Shown here piece by piece: positions 1 to 10,632 of a stretch of 64,000 bases of DNA. The translations under genes and the position numbers were made by a program. Position 1 is the stretch's first letter; the number at the start of each line of letters is the position of its first letter. The notes under the pieces are model-generated. The model ran no database searches. It had not been told where the DNA came from and saw only the letters and a program-made list of their open reading frames with translations. The stretch is from Poa pratensis (lineage: Eukaryota; Streptophyta; Magnoliopsida; Poales; Poaceae): positions 56,158,617 through 56,222,616 of the forward strand of contig CAMZMU010000059.1 in assembly GCA_947311845.1 (NCBI GenBank), written 5' to 3'.

Positions 1-194
1 CGATAAGCACTTCCTCGAAATTCATGAGCTGTCGCGTCTGTGCTCGCAGTAGCCGATGTCGTTGTCCCGGACTCCCGGCCGCCGCGCCAGTCCACCACCA
101 CCACGTCCGTGTCTCCTCGGTTCCCCGGTGGACGCAGGGGTGTGCTCGTTCTCCGGTGCCCCCCCACGAGTTCTGTCACAGCCACGATGCCTAG
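1..194. other. unassigned left flank of the copia insertion
   Basis: GC-rich sequence without a supportable gene. It ends at the TTCTC target-site duplication (195-199) of the copia element and resumes after 9075, so 1-199 and 9076 onward were contiguous before the insertion. Confidence 0.6.
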
Positions 195-199
195 TTCTC

Positions 200-1158
200 T
201 GTTGAATATATAAGCAATGTAGCAGTAGATTTAATCCGCGAAAATAGTAAACATGATATGACTAGAATAATCAGAATTAAACTAATCATGCGATCTACTA
301 AAAACGTAGACAAGCCGAACGAATCTAGAGTAACTACCACAAGCAGGAACTCTAGCAGCATATCAAACAAGAAGATCGAGAGGACATACGTTGCAGCGGC
401 AGTAGCAGCAGCGGCCCCGGTGTCGCCCATGTTGTCGAGGAAGAGGTTGGCGATGTCGGGGAAGAAGTCATCGTTGGGGAAGAACTCGAAGCCAGCAGTC
501 GCGCGAGTGCGCTCCCCAAAAACCTGATCGCCCCTCTCCCGTACAGGATCACAAGAGGCGGGGTTCCGGAGGCCTGCTGTCCCTTCAACCGGTGCACGCC
601 GGAAGACGGGATGGAGAAGACTTGGAAGACGGCGGCGCAAGGTTCTGGAACTAGGGCGGCGAGCGACCATGTGTTGCGTGTATGGCGGCTAGGGTTCGCC
701 CAAGCAATATATAGAGCGGTCGGGTAGGACGTGGGCTGCAGCCCACGATTGAGTCGGTAACGTCTCCACCAAACGGAAACGGCAAAACAATTAACGCGTC
801 CGTTAATGATTAATCAATAACTCAATAAATTTCCCGGACTGCAAAAATATAAGCTCGGCTCGGCGAGATTCCCGCAACCCGCGGCGTGCGTGTCGTGACG
901 TGACGAGACGACGGACGGCGGCGGCGGAGGAGGAGTGCGCACGAGAGAGCCTTCCTGTTCTCACATGCTTACCAAGTGCTAGCACAGCTCACTATATAAA
1001 GTGGTGCAGCACTCTCTTAGCTAGCAGTATGGGACTAAAGGTTGCTTTCACGTACACACACAGCCAGCCAAATAAATGGGCCAAATGGGAATTTCGAATT
1101 TAGTAGTTGGGCTTTTCAGGCTGTGGCCCAAGTACAGCCCAACACCAAAATTCCAGCA
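200..1158 (-). repeat. 3' LTR of the copia element
   Basis: 959 bp, near-identical to 8115-9070. On the minus strand it carries a TATA-like string near 704-712. The reading frame inside it (from 670 leftward) is LTR sequence read as protein, not a gene. Confidence 0.93.
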
Positions 1159-1715
1159 ATCCCCCACAAAGTCTCATTGGCACATCATACCACGTTTGTT
1201 CCAAAACATTGTTTTATATACCGGTGTTTAGTGGAGACTGTTAAGTTGAACACCACTTAGAACTAATGCTACGCTAGACCGCAACTTGAATAGTGGACTA
1301 TGCCTTGAACTACAAGTTTGCTGCAAATCTAGTTTCACACAAGTCCTTTACCGATACTGGGCTACCGCAAGGCTTCCCCGCGGTGGAGCGTATGCGTCAT
1401 ACTCCGAGACCTTTCATGAGTTTACTAAAGAGCACCCAACTCTCACGGACTGCGACGTTTAACAGTCAGGCTCATATAGGTGTATTCCTCAAGAGATGTT
1501 CTGCAGGGCAACATCTCCGCTTATAAAAGTAAGCCGCTTGGAACACATTAAGATATAATATCAACCTGCCATGCAGATCAGGAGAGTATTGCATCTATAC
1601 GGAGTGGGATGGTAAAATATAAGGATACTCTCCTCTCAGCTGTCCAACAGCTTGTCACCCACTTCTAATTCACGGGATCTCCGATCACATAGAGTGGTTT
1701 ACCACTGTGGACAAC
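1159..1715 (-). other. copia 3' untranslated region and polypurine tract
   Basis: Sequence between the RNase H stop and the 3' LTR. The first dozen bases next to the LTR form the polypurine tract on the minus strand. A diverged relative of the distal part (about 1535-1700) recurs at about 29838-30000. No gene is seen. Confidence 0.7.
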
Positions 1716-2498
1716 TCATACCGTGGGTCTCAAACCCATCTCCCTCGATGCACTATCTATCACATTACGTGATAAACCCTTTGTGAAGGGATCTGCCAAA
1801 TTCTTAGACGTTTGGATATAATCCAACGCAATGACTCCGGAGTTCTTTAATTTTCGGACAGATTTCAATCTCCTCTTCACATGCCTTGATGACTTCATAT
1901 TATCCTTAGAACTTTTAATCTTGTGAATCACAGTTTGATTATCACAGTTCATAAGGATAGCGGGTATTGGTTTTTCAACCACAGGTAAGTCCATCAAAAG
2001 CTCTCGAAGCCACTCTGCTTCAACAGTGGCTGTGTCTAATGCTGTGAGTTCTGCTTCCATAGTTGACCTCGTTAAGATGGTCTGCTTGCAAGACTTCCAG
2101 GAAACAGCTCCACCACCGAGTGTAAACACATAACCACTCGTGGCTTAATCTCATCAGCATCAGATATCCAATTGGAATCACTATAACCCTCCAGTACTCT
2201 TGGATACCGGAGTAGTGAATTCCATAGCTCGCAGTGCCTTTTAAATAACGCATAACTCTCTCGAGCGCATGCCAATGATCATCTCCCGGATTAGAAACAA
2301 ACCGGCTCAACTTGCTTACAGCAAAAGAGATGTCAGGCCTCGTGGCACAAGCCAAATACATAAGCGAGCCAATAATTGAGAATATCTCAGTTGATCTCTA
2401 GCAGTCTGTTGGTTCTTTCGAAGCAACACACTAGGATCATATGGTGTCGGAGAGGGTTTACAGTCGTCATACCCGAAACGACTTAATACCTTTTCCAC
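1716..2498 (-). pseudogene. copia RNase H and C-terminal RT, frameshifted
   Basis: Three overlapping minus-strand frames together match the copia C-terminus. 2316-2498 carries the end of RT, 2020-2361 the connection segment (YLACATRPDISFAVSKLSRF type), and 1716-2129 the RNase H with SWKSCKQ, STMEAEL, MNCDNQ and DPFTKGL motifs. The frame changes near 2345 and 2105 show at least two indels. Part of the dead copia element; it has no independent function. Confidence 0.9.
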
Positions 2499-3352
2499 AT
2501 AGTGGACTGAAGCAGTGTAATCCCACCATCACCATCTCGCAGCAGCTTGATGTTCAAGATAACATCAGCTACTCCTAGATCCTTCATCTCAAAACAACGA
2601 GATAAGAAATCCTTAACCTCCTTGATTAAATCAAGATTGGTTCCAAAGATCAGTATGTCATCGACATACAGACAGAGAATAACTCCCTCGCCCCCACCAT
2701 AGCGATAGTACACACACTTGTCAGATTCGTTTACAATGAAACCTGCAGCAGTCAAAGTTCTCTCAAACTTTTCATGCCATTGCTTAGGAGCTTGTTTTAG
2801 GCCATATAAAGACTTCAACAACTTGCACACCTTTCCTTCCTGACCAGGTACTACAAAACCATCAGGCTGATCCATGTAAATTTCCTCGTCTAACTCTCCA
2901 TTTAGGAAAGCTGTCTTCACGTCCATTTGATGAACGAGAAGCCCATGCGAGGCAGCCAATGAAAGTAGCACTCGAATCGTGGTCAGTCTAGCCACAGGTG
3001 AGTAAGTATCAAAAAAGTCTTCACCTTCTTTCTGGGTATAACCCTTGGCCACAAGTCGTGCCTTGTACTTCTCAATAGTACCATCAGGCCTAAGCTTTTT
3101 CTTGAACACCCACTTACATCCTACAGGTTTGCACCCATAAGGACGATCAGTGATTTCCCAGGTTCCGTTAGCTAAGATGGAATCCATCTCACTACGGACA
3201 GCTTCCTTCCAGTAGTCAGCATCAAGAGATGCATAGGCTTCTGAAATGGTACTGGGTGTGTCATCCACAAGGTACACAATGAAATCATCACCAAAGGATT
3301 TTGCAATCCTCTGTCTCTTGCTCCTAATAGGAACTTCATTGTCATCCTCCAC
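2483..3352 (-). pseudogene. copia reverse transcriptase
   Basis: A 289-residue open stretch with the classic copia RT motifs: [25 protein letters not shown], written here by its edges (W-V-F-K to A-K-G-Y), then [24 protein letters not shown] and the catalytic LYVDDI. The enzyme would copy element RNA to cDNA in virus-like particles. The frame joins the upstream integrase and downstream RNase H only through frameshifts, so a full polyprotein cannot be made. The ATG at 3352 is not a true start, because RT is normally part of gag-pol. Confidence 0.93.
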
Positions 3353-4500
3353 AAATTATCAGTGTGTTCTATCGAAGTGGTGGGATCAGGAATATCAACC
3401 AATTCCTGACTAGATGTATTAGGTATCTCCTGATTTGATGAGCTAGGCGTATCCTTCATCGGAAAGATTTCCTCAAAGAAAGTCGCATCTCTCGACTCTA
3501 AAATTGTACCAACGTGAACGTCGGGTACCTCAGATTTTACCACCAAAACTCTATAGCCAACGCTATGAAAAGCATAGCCCAGAAGAACACAATCCACAGT
3601 TTTTGGTCCAAGCTTGCGCTTCTTGGGAATTGGTATATTGACTTTCGCCAAACAACCCCAAGTTCGAAAGTAAGAGAGTCTCGTATTTTTCCTTTCCCAT
3701 TCCTCAAAAGGAGAAACAGTTTTGTTTTCATGGGAACTCGGTTTAGGACATGACAAGCTGTCAATAAAGCCTCCCCCACCATGCCTTGGAGAGACCCGAA
3801 GTGTCTAACATGGCGTTAACCAAATCAGTTAGAGTTCGGTTCTTTCTTTCGGCCACCCCATTTGACTGAGGCGAGTAGGGAGGCGTCCTCTCATGGATTA
3901 TTCCGTGTTCCGCACAAAACAAATCAAACTCATTGGAAAAATACTCTCCACCACGGTCGGACCTCAATCGTTTAATTTTCCGATCAAGTTGGTTCTCTGC
4001 TTCAGCTTTATAGATTTTGAAGTAGTTAAAAGCCTCATCTTTTGATTTCAGAAGATACACATAACAGTATCTAGTGGAGTCATCAATAAGCGTCATGAAA
4101 TATTTCTTTCCGCCTTTTGTCAACACACCATTCATCTCACAAAGATCAGAATGTATAAGTTCCAGTGGTGCCAAGTCTCTTGCCTCCGCAGTCATATGGG
4201 ACTTGCGAGGTTGCTTAGCTTGCACACATACTTGACACTTGGAACCTTTGACAGTAGTGAATTTCGGAATTAAATCCAAACTAGCTAGCCGCGTCATGGC
4301 ACCAAAGTTAATATGACAAAGTCGTGAATGCCAGATATTATGCTCAATTTCACGACAAATATTATTAATAACTTTAGTACAAAAGTCTGACAAGGAGAGG
4401 CGGAACAAGCCTCCGCACTCATAGCCTTTACCAACAAATTGTCCATACTTGGAAATTACAACTTTATTGGACTCGAAAACCAACTTATAACCATCTCGAC
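3172..4500 (-). pseudogene. copia GAG-pre-integrase and integrase, frameshifted
   Basis: 4500-3761 encodes the GAG-pre-integrase zinc motif (HSRLCHINF, then CQVCVQAK) followed by the integrase core: HSDLCEMNG, TLIDDSTRYCYVYLL, SDRGGEY and YSPQSNGVAERKN supply the D,D,E positions. The frame breaks near 3775 (AWWGRLY then stop) and resumes in other frames through 3782-3537 and 3756-3172, where the WGCLAKVNIP segment and the linker to RT lie. The upstream end at 4503 is where the CACTA element enters. Integrase would insert cDNA into the host chromosome; this copy cannot. Confidence 0.92.
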
Positions 4501-4503
4501 ACA

Positions 4504-6922
4504 CACTACACCACGACACCACATTCCCTACTGACGTTGGTCGGGAAAAGTCGTTTGTGCCAACTGACTGTCGGTCGGTAATACTGCTGTCGGACTGTTG
4601 GTCGGTAATGCGCACAAACACTAACACATAGTTGGTCGGCAAAGCTACAACCTTCAATATCAAACAGTCGGTCGTTAAAGCTACGGATCCCTTCGAACAG
4701 TCGGTCGGGAACAAACGCCGACCCACGGTCGCTTAGGCCAGCGAAAATATGCGCGCGCGACCAAAATCTTAGCGCGCGCTTGGGCCAGCGAAAATTAGTG
4801 CGGGCGACGGCGCGAGGCCAAAAATTCTTAGCGCCAACGTAGCCTAAAAAACTCCTCCCCCTGATTCTCCTCTTCCAGCGCTAACCCTATCTCCCCAGTC
4901 CCCACACACGCAGCCTCCCGGCAAGCTCCTGCCGGCCGCGACCTGTCCCTCGCGCTCACCGTCGGCCTGCCGCCCGACGGTGGTCTTCTTTGGCCTTCCC
5001 ACTCCTCTCCATCGAGCTTCCACCCGACCTGCCTTCGAGCGCGCTACCGGAGACAACGCTTCTTACTGGCGGTGGCTCGTTCTTCCCGGCGACGGAGCGT
5101 TTTGCCGGCGTGCTCGCGAGCTCGCGGCGTTGGCACCCAGCGACCACACTCCTCCAGTGCAAGTCGTCACTCCCCTCGTTCACCCTCTTGTAAGAGGTAT
5201 TCCTGATTGGTTAGATCTATTTTCCTCTACCTCCAGATTAGAATTCTGTACCTCCAGATCGGAGTATCATGGTAATAAAATGGAAACAATAACCCTATAT
5301 TTCTAGATCTGGGAAGTTCACGGATTTCTTTTCCCCTACCTTCTCGTAAACACATCAGTACCGCCTCCTGGCCACCAAGTCACTAATTAATTTGTTCTAA
5401 AGAGCGTGGTGGTTTTGTTAATCAGTTTCCTCGGTAAGGCACATGTTAATCAATGATGGAAAAATAAATTGTACTGAGTAGTCTCAAATCCTTCTTGCTT
5501 TTCTCATATAATACTGACCGGAGGTACTATTTGTGGCTCGCAGATCAGTGTACGTATGGCATTTTCTGATTTCATTGTCTTTTGAGTAATTCGTATGTCA
5601 CCATGTGATTAGAGAAATTAATGCAGAGGTGAGCATACCTTTTTTATGGCACTTGCTGATAGGTACCTTCAATATGAATTTATGTAATCTCCCATAACAT
5701 GTAAATATATGGCCAGTTGATCAAAGGTCTGTAATATCTATGATTCTATCACCCATTGTATGGTCTTATAGTATTTGTTGGAAGTGCCTAATACAGAGAT
5801 AACTGTACTTTGATTATTTTGTTGTTCTATTTTTTTTCTGGATAATCAATTGAGAGCTGAGTCATGCAGCCTTCTACCTGTGTCTTCAGTGTAAAATGTG
5901 CAGCAATCTGAGAGTGCACTCTACTGAACTGCAATGCCAGCATCTTCGTCCCCAGCAGGTATGCATCCCACTTGCATCTTCCATGTTAGATTCAGAAGCA
6001 TTTAGCATATATAGGCGTGCTTCTTTGATCTGGAAAGGTAGAGATACTAGGAAGCATACTGTTTTAGTAGAAAACATCAACATTTATTTAAAGCTGGATC
6101 CACTTGAATATCATACTATACTTTATTGTGACGTGACATACTTTTTATTATATTAGCCTGCTAATTGACATCAAATTTATAGTTTTGTGGCTAATTCCAT
6201 CAACTAACAAATGGCTGATAACTTTGTAGGAAGGACATGCATCAGGAATCTAATTGTTGGCGGTTCACATCAAGGAGTTTCTTGTATGTACTCCGTAGGA
6301 GATTATTTAATTGTCAAAATCAGAAGTTTGTCGTGTCTTTGTACAAAGTCAAAATGTTTAGGGCACACTCAGCCACCTTTAATTTATGAGCAATCTAGGT
6401 GGCAATGAACTCAACAGATGACTTTGTATTTTTGATGATATAATATATGGCATTGTGGTTCTGTGTATTGTTTTTGTATGGATGTATTATGAGAATATGC
6501 ATGATGATAAGTTTTTAAGAGATATAAATGTAAATGGCTGTAGATTATGTAAGAAAAGACATCCAAATGATAAGTCGGTCGGTAAAAGATGTACTGTCAG
6601 ACTATTGGTTGGGAAATCCTATGTGTTTGGCCTACCAAAAGTTGGTCGGTAAAACGTACGCCATCAGACTGTCGGTCGGCAAAGCAATGTCGGTCGGGAA
6701 AAGAATGTCGGTCGGGAAAGTAATGTTGGTCGGGAAAAGTTTACTAGTATTGTCAAACAGTCGGTCGGGAATACAAAGTCGGTCGGCAAATACCTTTCCC
6801 GACTGGACTTTCGGTGACCGACAAGGTCGGTCGGCAATACCCATCCCCGACCGACTTTCTGTCGGTGAATGCCGTTTTCCCTACCGATTTCACAGTTGGG
6901 GATGTAGTGTCGTGGTGTAGTG
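4504..6922. mobile_element. non-autonomous CACTA (En/Spm) DNA transposon
   Basis: The termini are inverted: CACTACACCACGACAC at 4504 and its complement ending ...GTGTCGTGGTGTAGTG at 6922. The 3-bp duplication ACA occurs at 4501-4503 and 6923-6925, as expected for CACTA elements. Both ends carry many copies of a short GTCGGTCGG(T/G/C)AA motif (about 4536-4720 and 6570-6890), the subterminal transposase-binding repeat type. No transposase reading frame is visible, so it needed a partner. It lies between the protease and integrase parts of the copia element and is therefore the younger insertion. Confidence 0.95.
4840..6420 (+). other. gene-like interior of the CACTA element (possible captured host sequence)
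   Basis: After the subterminal repeats, 4850-5195 is GC-rich, with overlapping open frames of 108 and 67 codons and a GTAAG-like string at about 5189-5193. It is followed by AT-rich, intron-like DNA to about 6420. The composition shift resembles a leader, first exon and intron. I recognise no protein, and capture of a host gene fragment is inference. Confidence 0.35.
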
Positions 6923-8114
6923 ACAGAAGTGATCCGCTGACGAGATTCTTATTGATGGAGGGCACATGATGAACGTTCTTCAGGCGCACGGTCTTCCCCG
7001 AAGTAAACTTCAGATCGACCGTACCAACACCACGAACAGAAGCATGTGAATTGTTCCCCATCAGCACGGGGGCAGTCCCTGTGATCTGGTAAGAAGAGAA
7101 CATCGAGGCATCAGCACAAACATGTACATTAGCACCAGTGTCAATCAACCAGTCAGGAGAATGACAAACTGAAAGGATGGTGGGAAATAAACCGTACCCA
7201 GATTCCTTCATCTCGGTGTCACCAATAACAACATTGGCAGTCTTGCCTTTGTTCTCAGATCCGCGTAGCTCATGGCGGTTGGGACATCGAGGTGCCCAAT
7301 GCTCCGGATCACCACATACATGGCATGATCCTTTCCTCGGTTTGTTGTTGTTCTTTTTGAAGTTGGTAGGCTGTGACGGTTTGAACCGTCCATCAGACTT
7401 GCCTTTACCCCCAGAGTTACCCTTGTTAAATTTGGACTTGTGGGGCGGCTGGTAGTTCTTCTTCTGTACCACATGAGCACTAGAACCAGCCTCGGCAACT
7501 CGAGCACGCGTATCCTTCGCTCTCGCCTTCTCTTCCACATCAAGCGACCCAATGAGATCCGAAACGGAAAACTCTTGTCTCTTGTGTTTCAGAAAAGTAG
7601 CAAAGTTGCTCCATGAAGATGGAAGCTTGGCGATAATGCCACCGGCGACAAACTTGTCCGGTAAGTTACACTTGAAGTGCTCAAGTTCCTTTGCGAGCGA
7701 CTGTATCTCATGAGCCTGCTGTACAACAGAACACTCATCAGTCATCTTGTAGTCATAGAATTGCTCCATGACGTACAACTCGCTGCCCGCGTCCGAGGCC
7801 CCAAATTTGGCCTCGAGCGCATCCCACATGCCCTTGCCAGTGTCACAGGACATATACGAATCCACGATGGAATCGTCAAGGATACTCAGAAGAGCACTCT
7901 TAAACAGAGTATCGAGCTTCTCAAAAGCTTCCTGTTGTTCAGGATTAAGCTCGCCCTCAGGTTTGCATTTGGTGGCAGCATAGCAGTTACTGTTCTGAAA
8001 CCAATAGACTGCTCTCATGCGCCACCGTTTGTACATGACACCTTTGAAGGGAAACGGCTTCGTCGACGCGAGAAAGCCAGGCGATACAAATTGCCTATAA
8101 TCAGGTTTTTGGAT
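6923..8114 (-). pseudogene. copia gag and aspartic protease
   Basis: Open on the minus strand from the LTR boundary to the CACTA insertion. Gag begins near [15 protein letters not shown] and includes a UBN2-type region (WDALEAKFG) and a CCHC zinc knuckle, [14 protein letters not shown] (CX2CX4HX4C). The protease active site is [12 protein letters not shown]. The gag start codon and 5' leader are missing: LTR sequence runs straight into gag, so the apparent 610-codon frame (6753-8585) is an LTR-gag-CACTA chimera and not a protein-coding gene. Confidence 0.9.
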
Positions 8115-9070
8115 TGTTGAATATATAAGCAATGTAGCAGTAGATTTAATCCGCGAAAATAGTAAACATGATATGACTAGAATAACCAGAATTAAACTAA
8201 TCATGCGATCTACTAAAAACGTAGACAAGCCGAACGAATCTAGAGTAACTACCACAAGCAGGAACTCTAGCAGCATATCAAACAAGAAGATCAAGAGGAC
8301 ATACGTTGCAGCGGCAGTAGCAGCAGCGGCCCCGGTGTCGCCCATGTTGTCGAGGAAGAGGTTGGCGATGTCGGGGAAGAAGTCGTCGTTGGGGAAGAAC
8401 TCGAAGCCAGCAGTCGCGTGAGTGCGCTCCCCAAAAACCTGATCACCCCTCTCCCGTACAAGATCACAAGAGGCGGGGTTCCGGAAGCCTGCTGTCCCTT
8501 CAACCGGTGCACGCCAGAAGACGGGATGGAGAAGACTTGGAAGACGGCGGCGCAAGGTTCTGGAACTAGGGCGGCGAGCGACCATGTGTTGCGTGTATGG
8601 CGGCTAGGGTTCGCCCAAGCAATATATAGAGCGGTCGGGTAGGACGTGGGCTGCAGCCCACGATTGAGTCGGCAACGTCTCCACCAAACGGAAACGGCAA
8701 AACAATTAACGCGTCCGTTAATGATTAATCAATAACTCAATAAATTTCTTGGACTGCAAAAATATAAGCTCGGCTCGGCGAGATTCCCGCAACCCGCGGC
8801 GTGGCGTGTCGTGACGAGACGGACGGACGGCGGCGGAGGAGGAGGAGTGCGCACGAGAGAGCCTTCCTGTTCTCACATGCTTACCAAGTGCTAGCACAGC
8901 TCACTATATAAAGTGGTGCAGCACTCTCTTAGCTAGCAGTATGGGACTAAAGGTTGCTTTCACGTACACACACAGCCAGCCAAATAAATGGGCCAAATGG
9001 GAATTTCGAATTTAGTAGTTGGGCTTTTCAGGCTGTGGCCCAAGTACAGCCCAACACCAAAATTCCAGCA
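8115..9070 (-). repeat. 5' LTR of the copia element
   Basis: 956 bp, paired with 200-1158. On the minus strand this is the promoter-bearing LTR. The sequence directly inside it (8114 leftward) does not match the usual initiator-Met tRNA primer site of copia elements. Confidence 0.93.
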
Positions 9071-9075
9071 TTCTC

Positions 9076-9714
9076 TCCTCCGCCGGGTCCTTCCGCCGGC
9101 ACGGATGCGCGCCGTCGCGGCTCCGTCGTTCCGCTGGCATAGATGCGCGCCGTCTCGCGGCTCCGTCCTCCCGTCGACGTAGATCCCCTGAGCACCATTC
9201 CCCCGGCGCCTCGCACCATGCCGCCGCTGCCACTCGGTTCCACTAACCTCAGCCCGGGCACTCAGACCATGGGGCGGCAGTAGCTAGCACGATGGACTGA
9301 TGGAGCAGCGACTAGAGCGCTCCTGTCGGAGAAGCGGAAGATGAGCAACCGGAAGCGATGCAGAAATAGCGTCTGGCGGCAGACCGCCAGTCCCGACCAC
9401 TCTCGTGTTCAAGCTCCGGCACCTGGATGTGGTGTTGTTGCTGCTGCTGTACAAATAAGGCCATGTCGAATCACGTTGTTGTACCTACGTTGCAGCTGCA
9501 GTAGAGAGGAGCACCAGGTGCAGTTGTTGCGAAGCACGCTGGACTTGGCTGCTGAGCCTCGGATGGGCTGCACGGGATAAGGAGAAGAAGAGAGAAAGGG
9601 TTGTCCTGGGTCTCGGTCCAATGAGTTATGGCCGAGATTAAAATCTTTTTTCTTTCTGTTTTCAACCTAGACTTGCTGATTTTGTCAAATTGTTGCGTAA
9701 GAACTTATACTAGT
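9076..9714. other. unassigned GC-rich DNA
   Basis: No supportable gene. It contains an imperfect short repeat around 9080-9180 (GATGCGCGCCGTC with flanking CGGCTCCGTC). Open frames overlap on both strands, as GC-rich DNA often produces. It continues into the 21-bp repeat array. Confidence 0.5.
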
Positions 9715-10515
9715 TGTTTCGACACACCAACGTTGCTATGTCGAGCACCAAAGTTGCTTCAGCATACACCATGTTGCTATGTCAAGCACCAAACTTGCTT
9801 TGACACAACACATTAGAGTTGGTTCCACACACACGAAAGTTGCTATGTCGGGCACCAAAGTTGCTTCGGCACACACCGTGTCGAGCACCAAAGTTGCTTC
9901 AACACGCACGAAAGTTGCTTCATCACAAACCAAAGTTGCTTTGTCAGACACCAAAGTTGCTTTAGCACACACTAAAGTTGCTTTATCAGGCACCAAACTT
10001 GTTTTGACACACACCAAAGTTGCTTCGCCACAAACCAAAGTTGTTTGTTGAGCACCAAAGTTGCTTCGTCGGACACCAAATTTGCTTTGTCAGGCACCAA
10101 AGTTGCTTTGGCACACACCAAAATTGCTGTGTCGAGCACCAAAGTTGCTTCAACACGCACAAAAGTTGCTTCGTCACAAACCAAAGTTGATTCGTCGGAC
10201 AACAAAGTTGATTCGTCGGACACCAAAGTTGCTCCGGCACACACCAATTTGTTGCCTCGGGCACCAATTGCTTCGGCACGCACCAAAGTTGTTGTGTCGA
10301 GCACCAAAGTTGCTTCAACACGCGCCAAAAGTTGCTTTATCAAGCACCATAATTGCTTCGTTAGACACCAAAATTGATTTGTCGGGCACCAAAGTTTGTC
10401 CTGCACACACCGAAGTTGTTGTGTCGGGCACCAAAGTTGCTTCAACACATACCAAAGTTGTTTGTCAGACACCAAAGATTATTTGTGGGCACAAAAGTCG
10501 CTTCGTTACATACTA
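9715..10515 (+). repeat. 21-bp-period minisatellite, left part
   Basis: Degenerate tandem units near ACCAAAGTTGCTTCGTCGGAC, period 21 bp with occasional 20-23 bp units. Because 21 is a multiple of 3, several frames stay open and read as 7-residue periodic peptides on both strands. These are artefacts of the repeat. The array is interrupted at 10515 by the Helitron and resumes at 14795. Confidence 0.9.
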
Positions 10516-10547
10516 CTAGTTAAATGCCCGTGCGTTGCTACGGGAAA

Positions 10548-10632
10548 CGATGCAGGTAAATGAATCAAACATACGATTAAGTGACATGATCGATGCAGGT
10601 AAATGAATCAAACATACGATTAAGTGACATGA
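10548..10632. repeat. two tandem 43-bp units at the Helitron 3' end
   Basis: Two nearly identical 43-bp units beginning CGATGCAGGTAAATG start at 10548 and 10591, next to the terminal hairpin. They are not present in copy B, which begins at 11224. Confidence 0.85.

Larger units (their letters stand above)
200..9070 (-). mobile_element. complete but decayed Ty1/copia LTR retrotransposon, split by a CACTA element
   Basis: The two LTRs (200-1158 and 8115-9070) both begin TG and end CA on the plus strand. The 5-bp duplication TTCTC lies at 195-199 and 9071-9075. Coding order on the minus strand is gag, protease, integrase, RT, RNase H, which is the copia order. A purine-rich tract (GTGGGGGAT on the minus strand, about 1159-1170) abuts the 3' LTR as a polypurine tract should. 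Pol is broken by several frameshifts, so the copy is dead. By eye the LTRs differ at about a dozen sites plus a few short indels, mostly transitions, which implies a fairly young insertion. Family name not determined. Confidence 0.95.

Noticed and set aside
6753..8585. 610-codon open frame on the minus strand
   Set aside because: Its N-terminal part is LTR, its middle is gag-protease and its last part is CACTA terminus. It is a chimera of three repeats, not a gene.
9715..10515. CRISPR-like look of the regular repeats
   Set aside because: Units are contiguous and degenerate with no unique spacers, and the DNA is a plant nuclear genome.
9736..10519. Several 70-167 codon frames on both strands in the 21-bp array
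   Set aside because: They exist because the repeat period is a multiple of 3. Seven-residue periodicity in every frame shows it is repeat translation.
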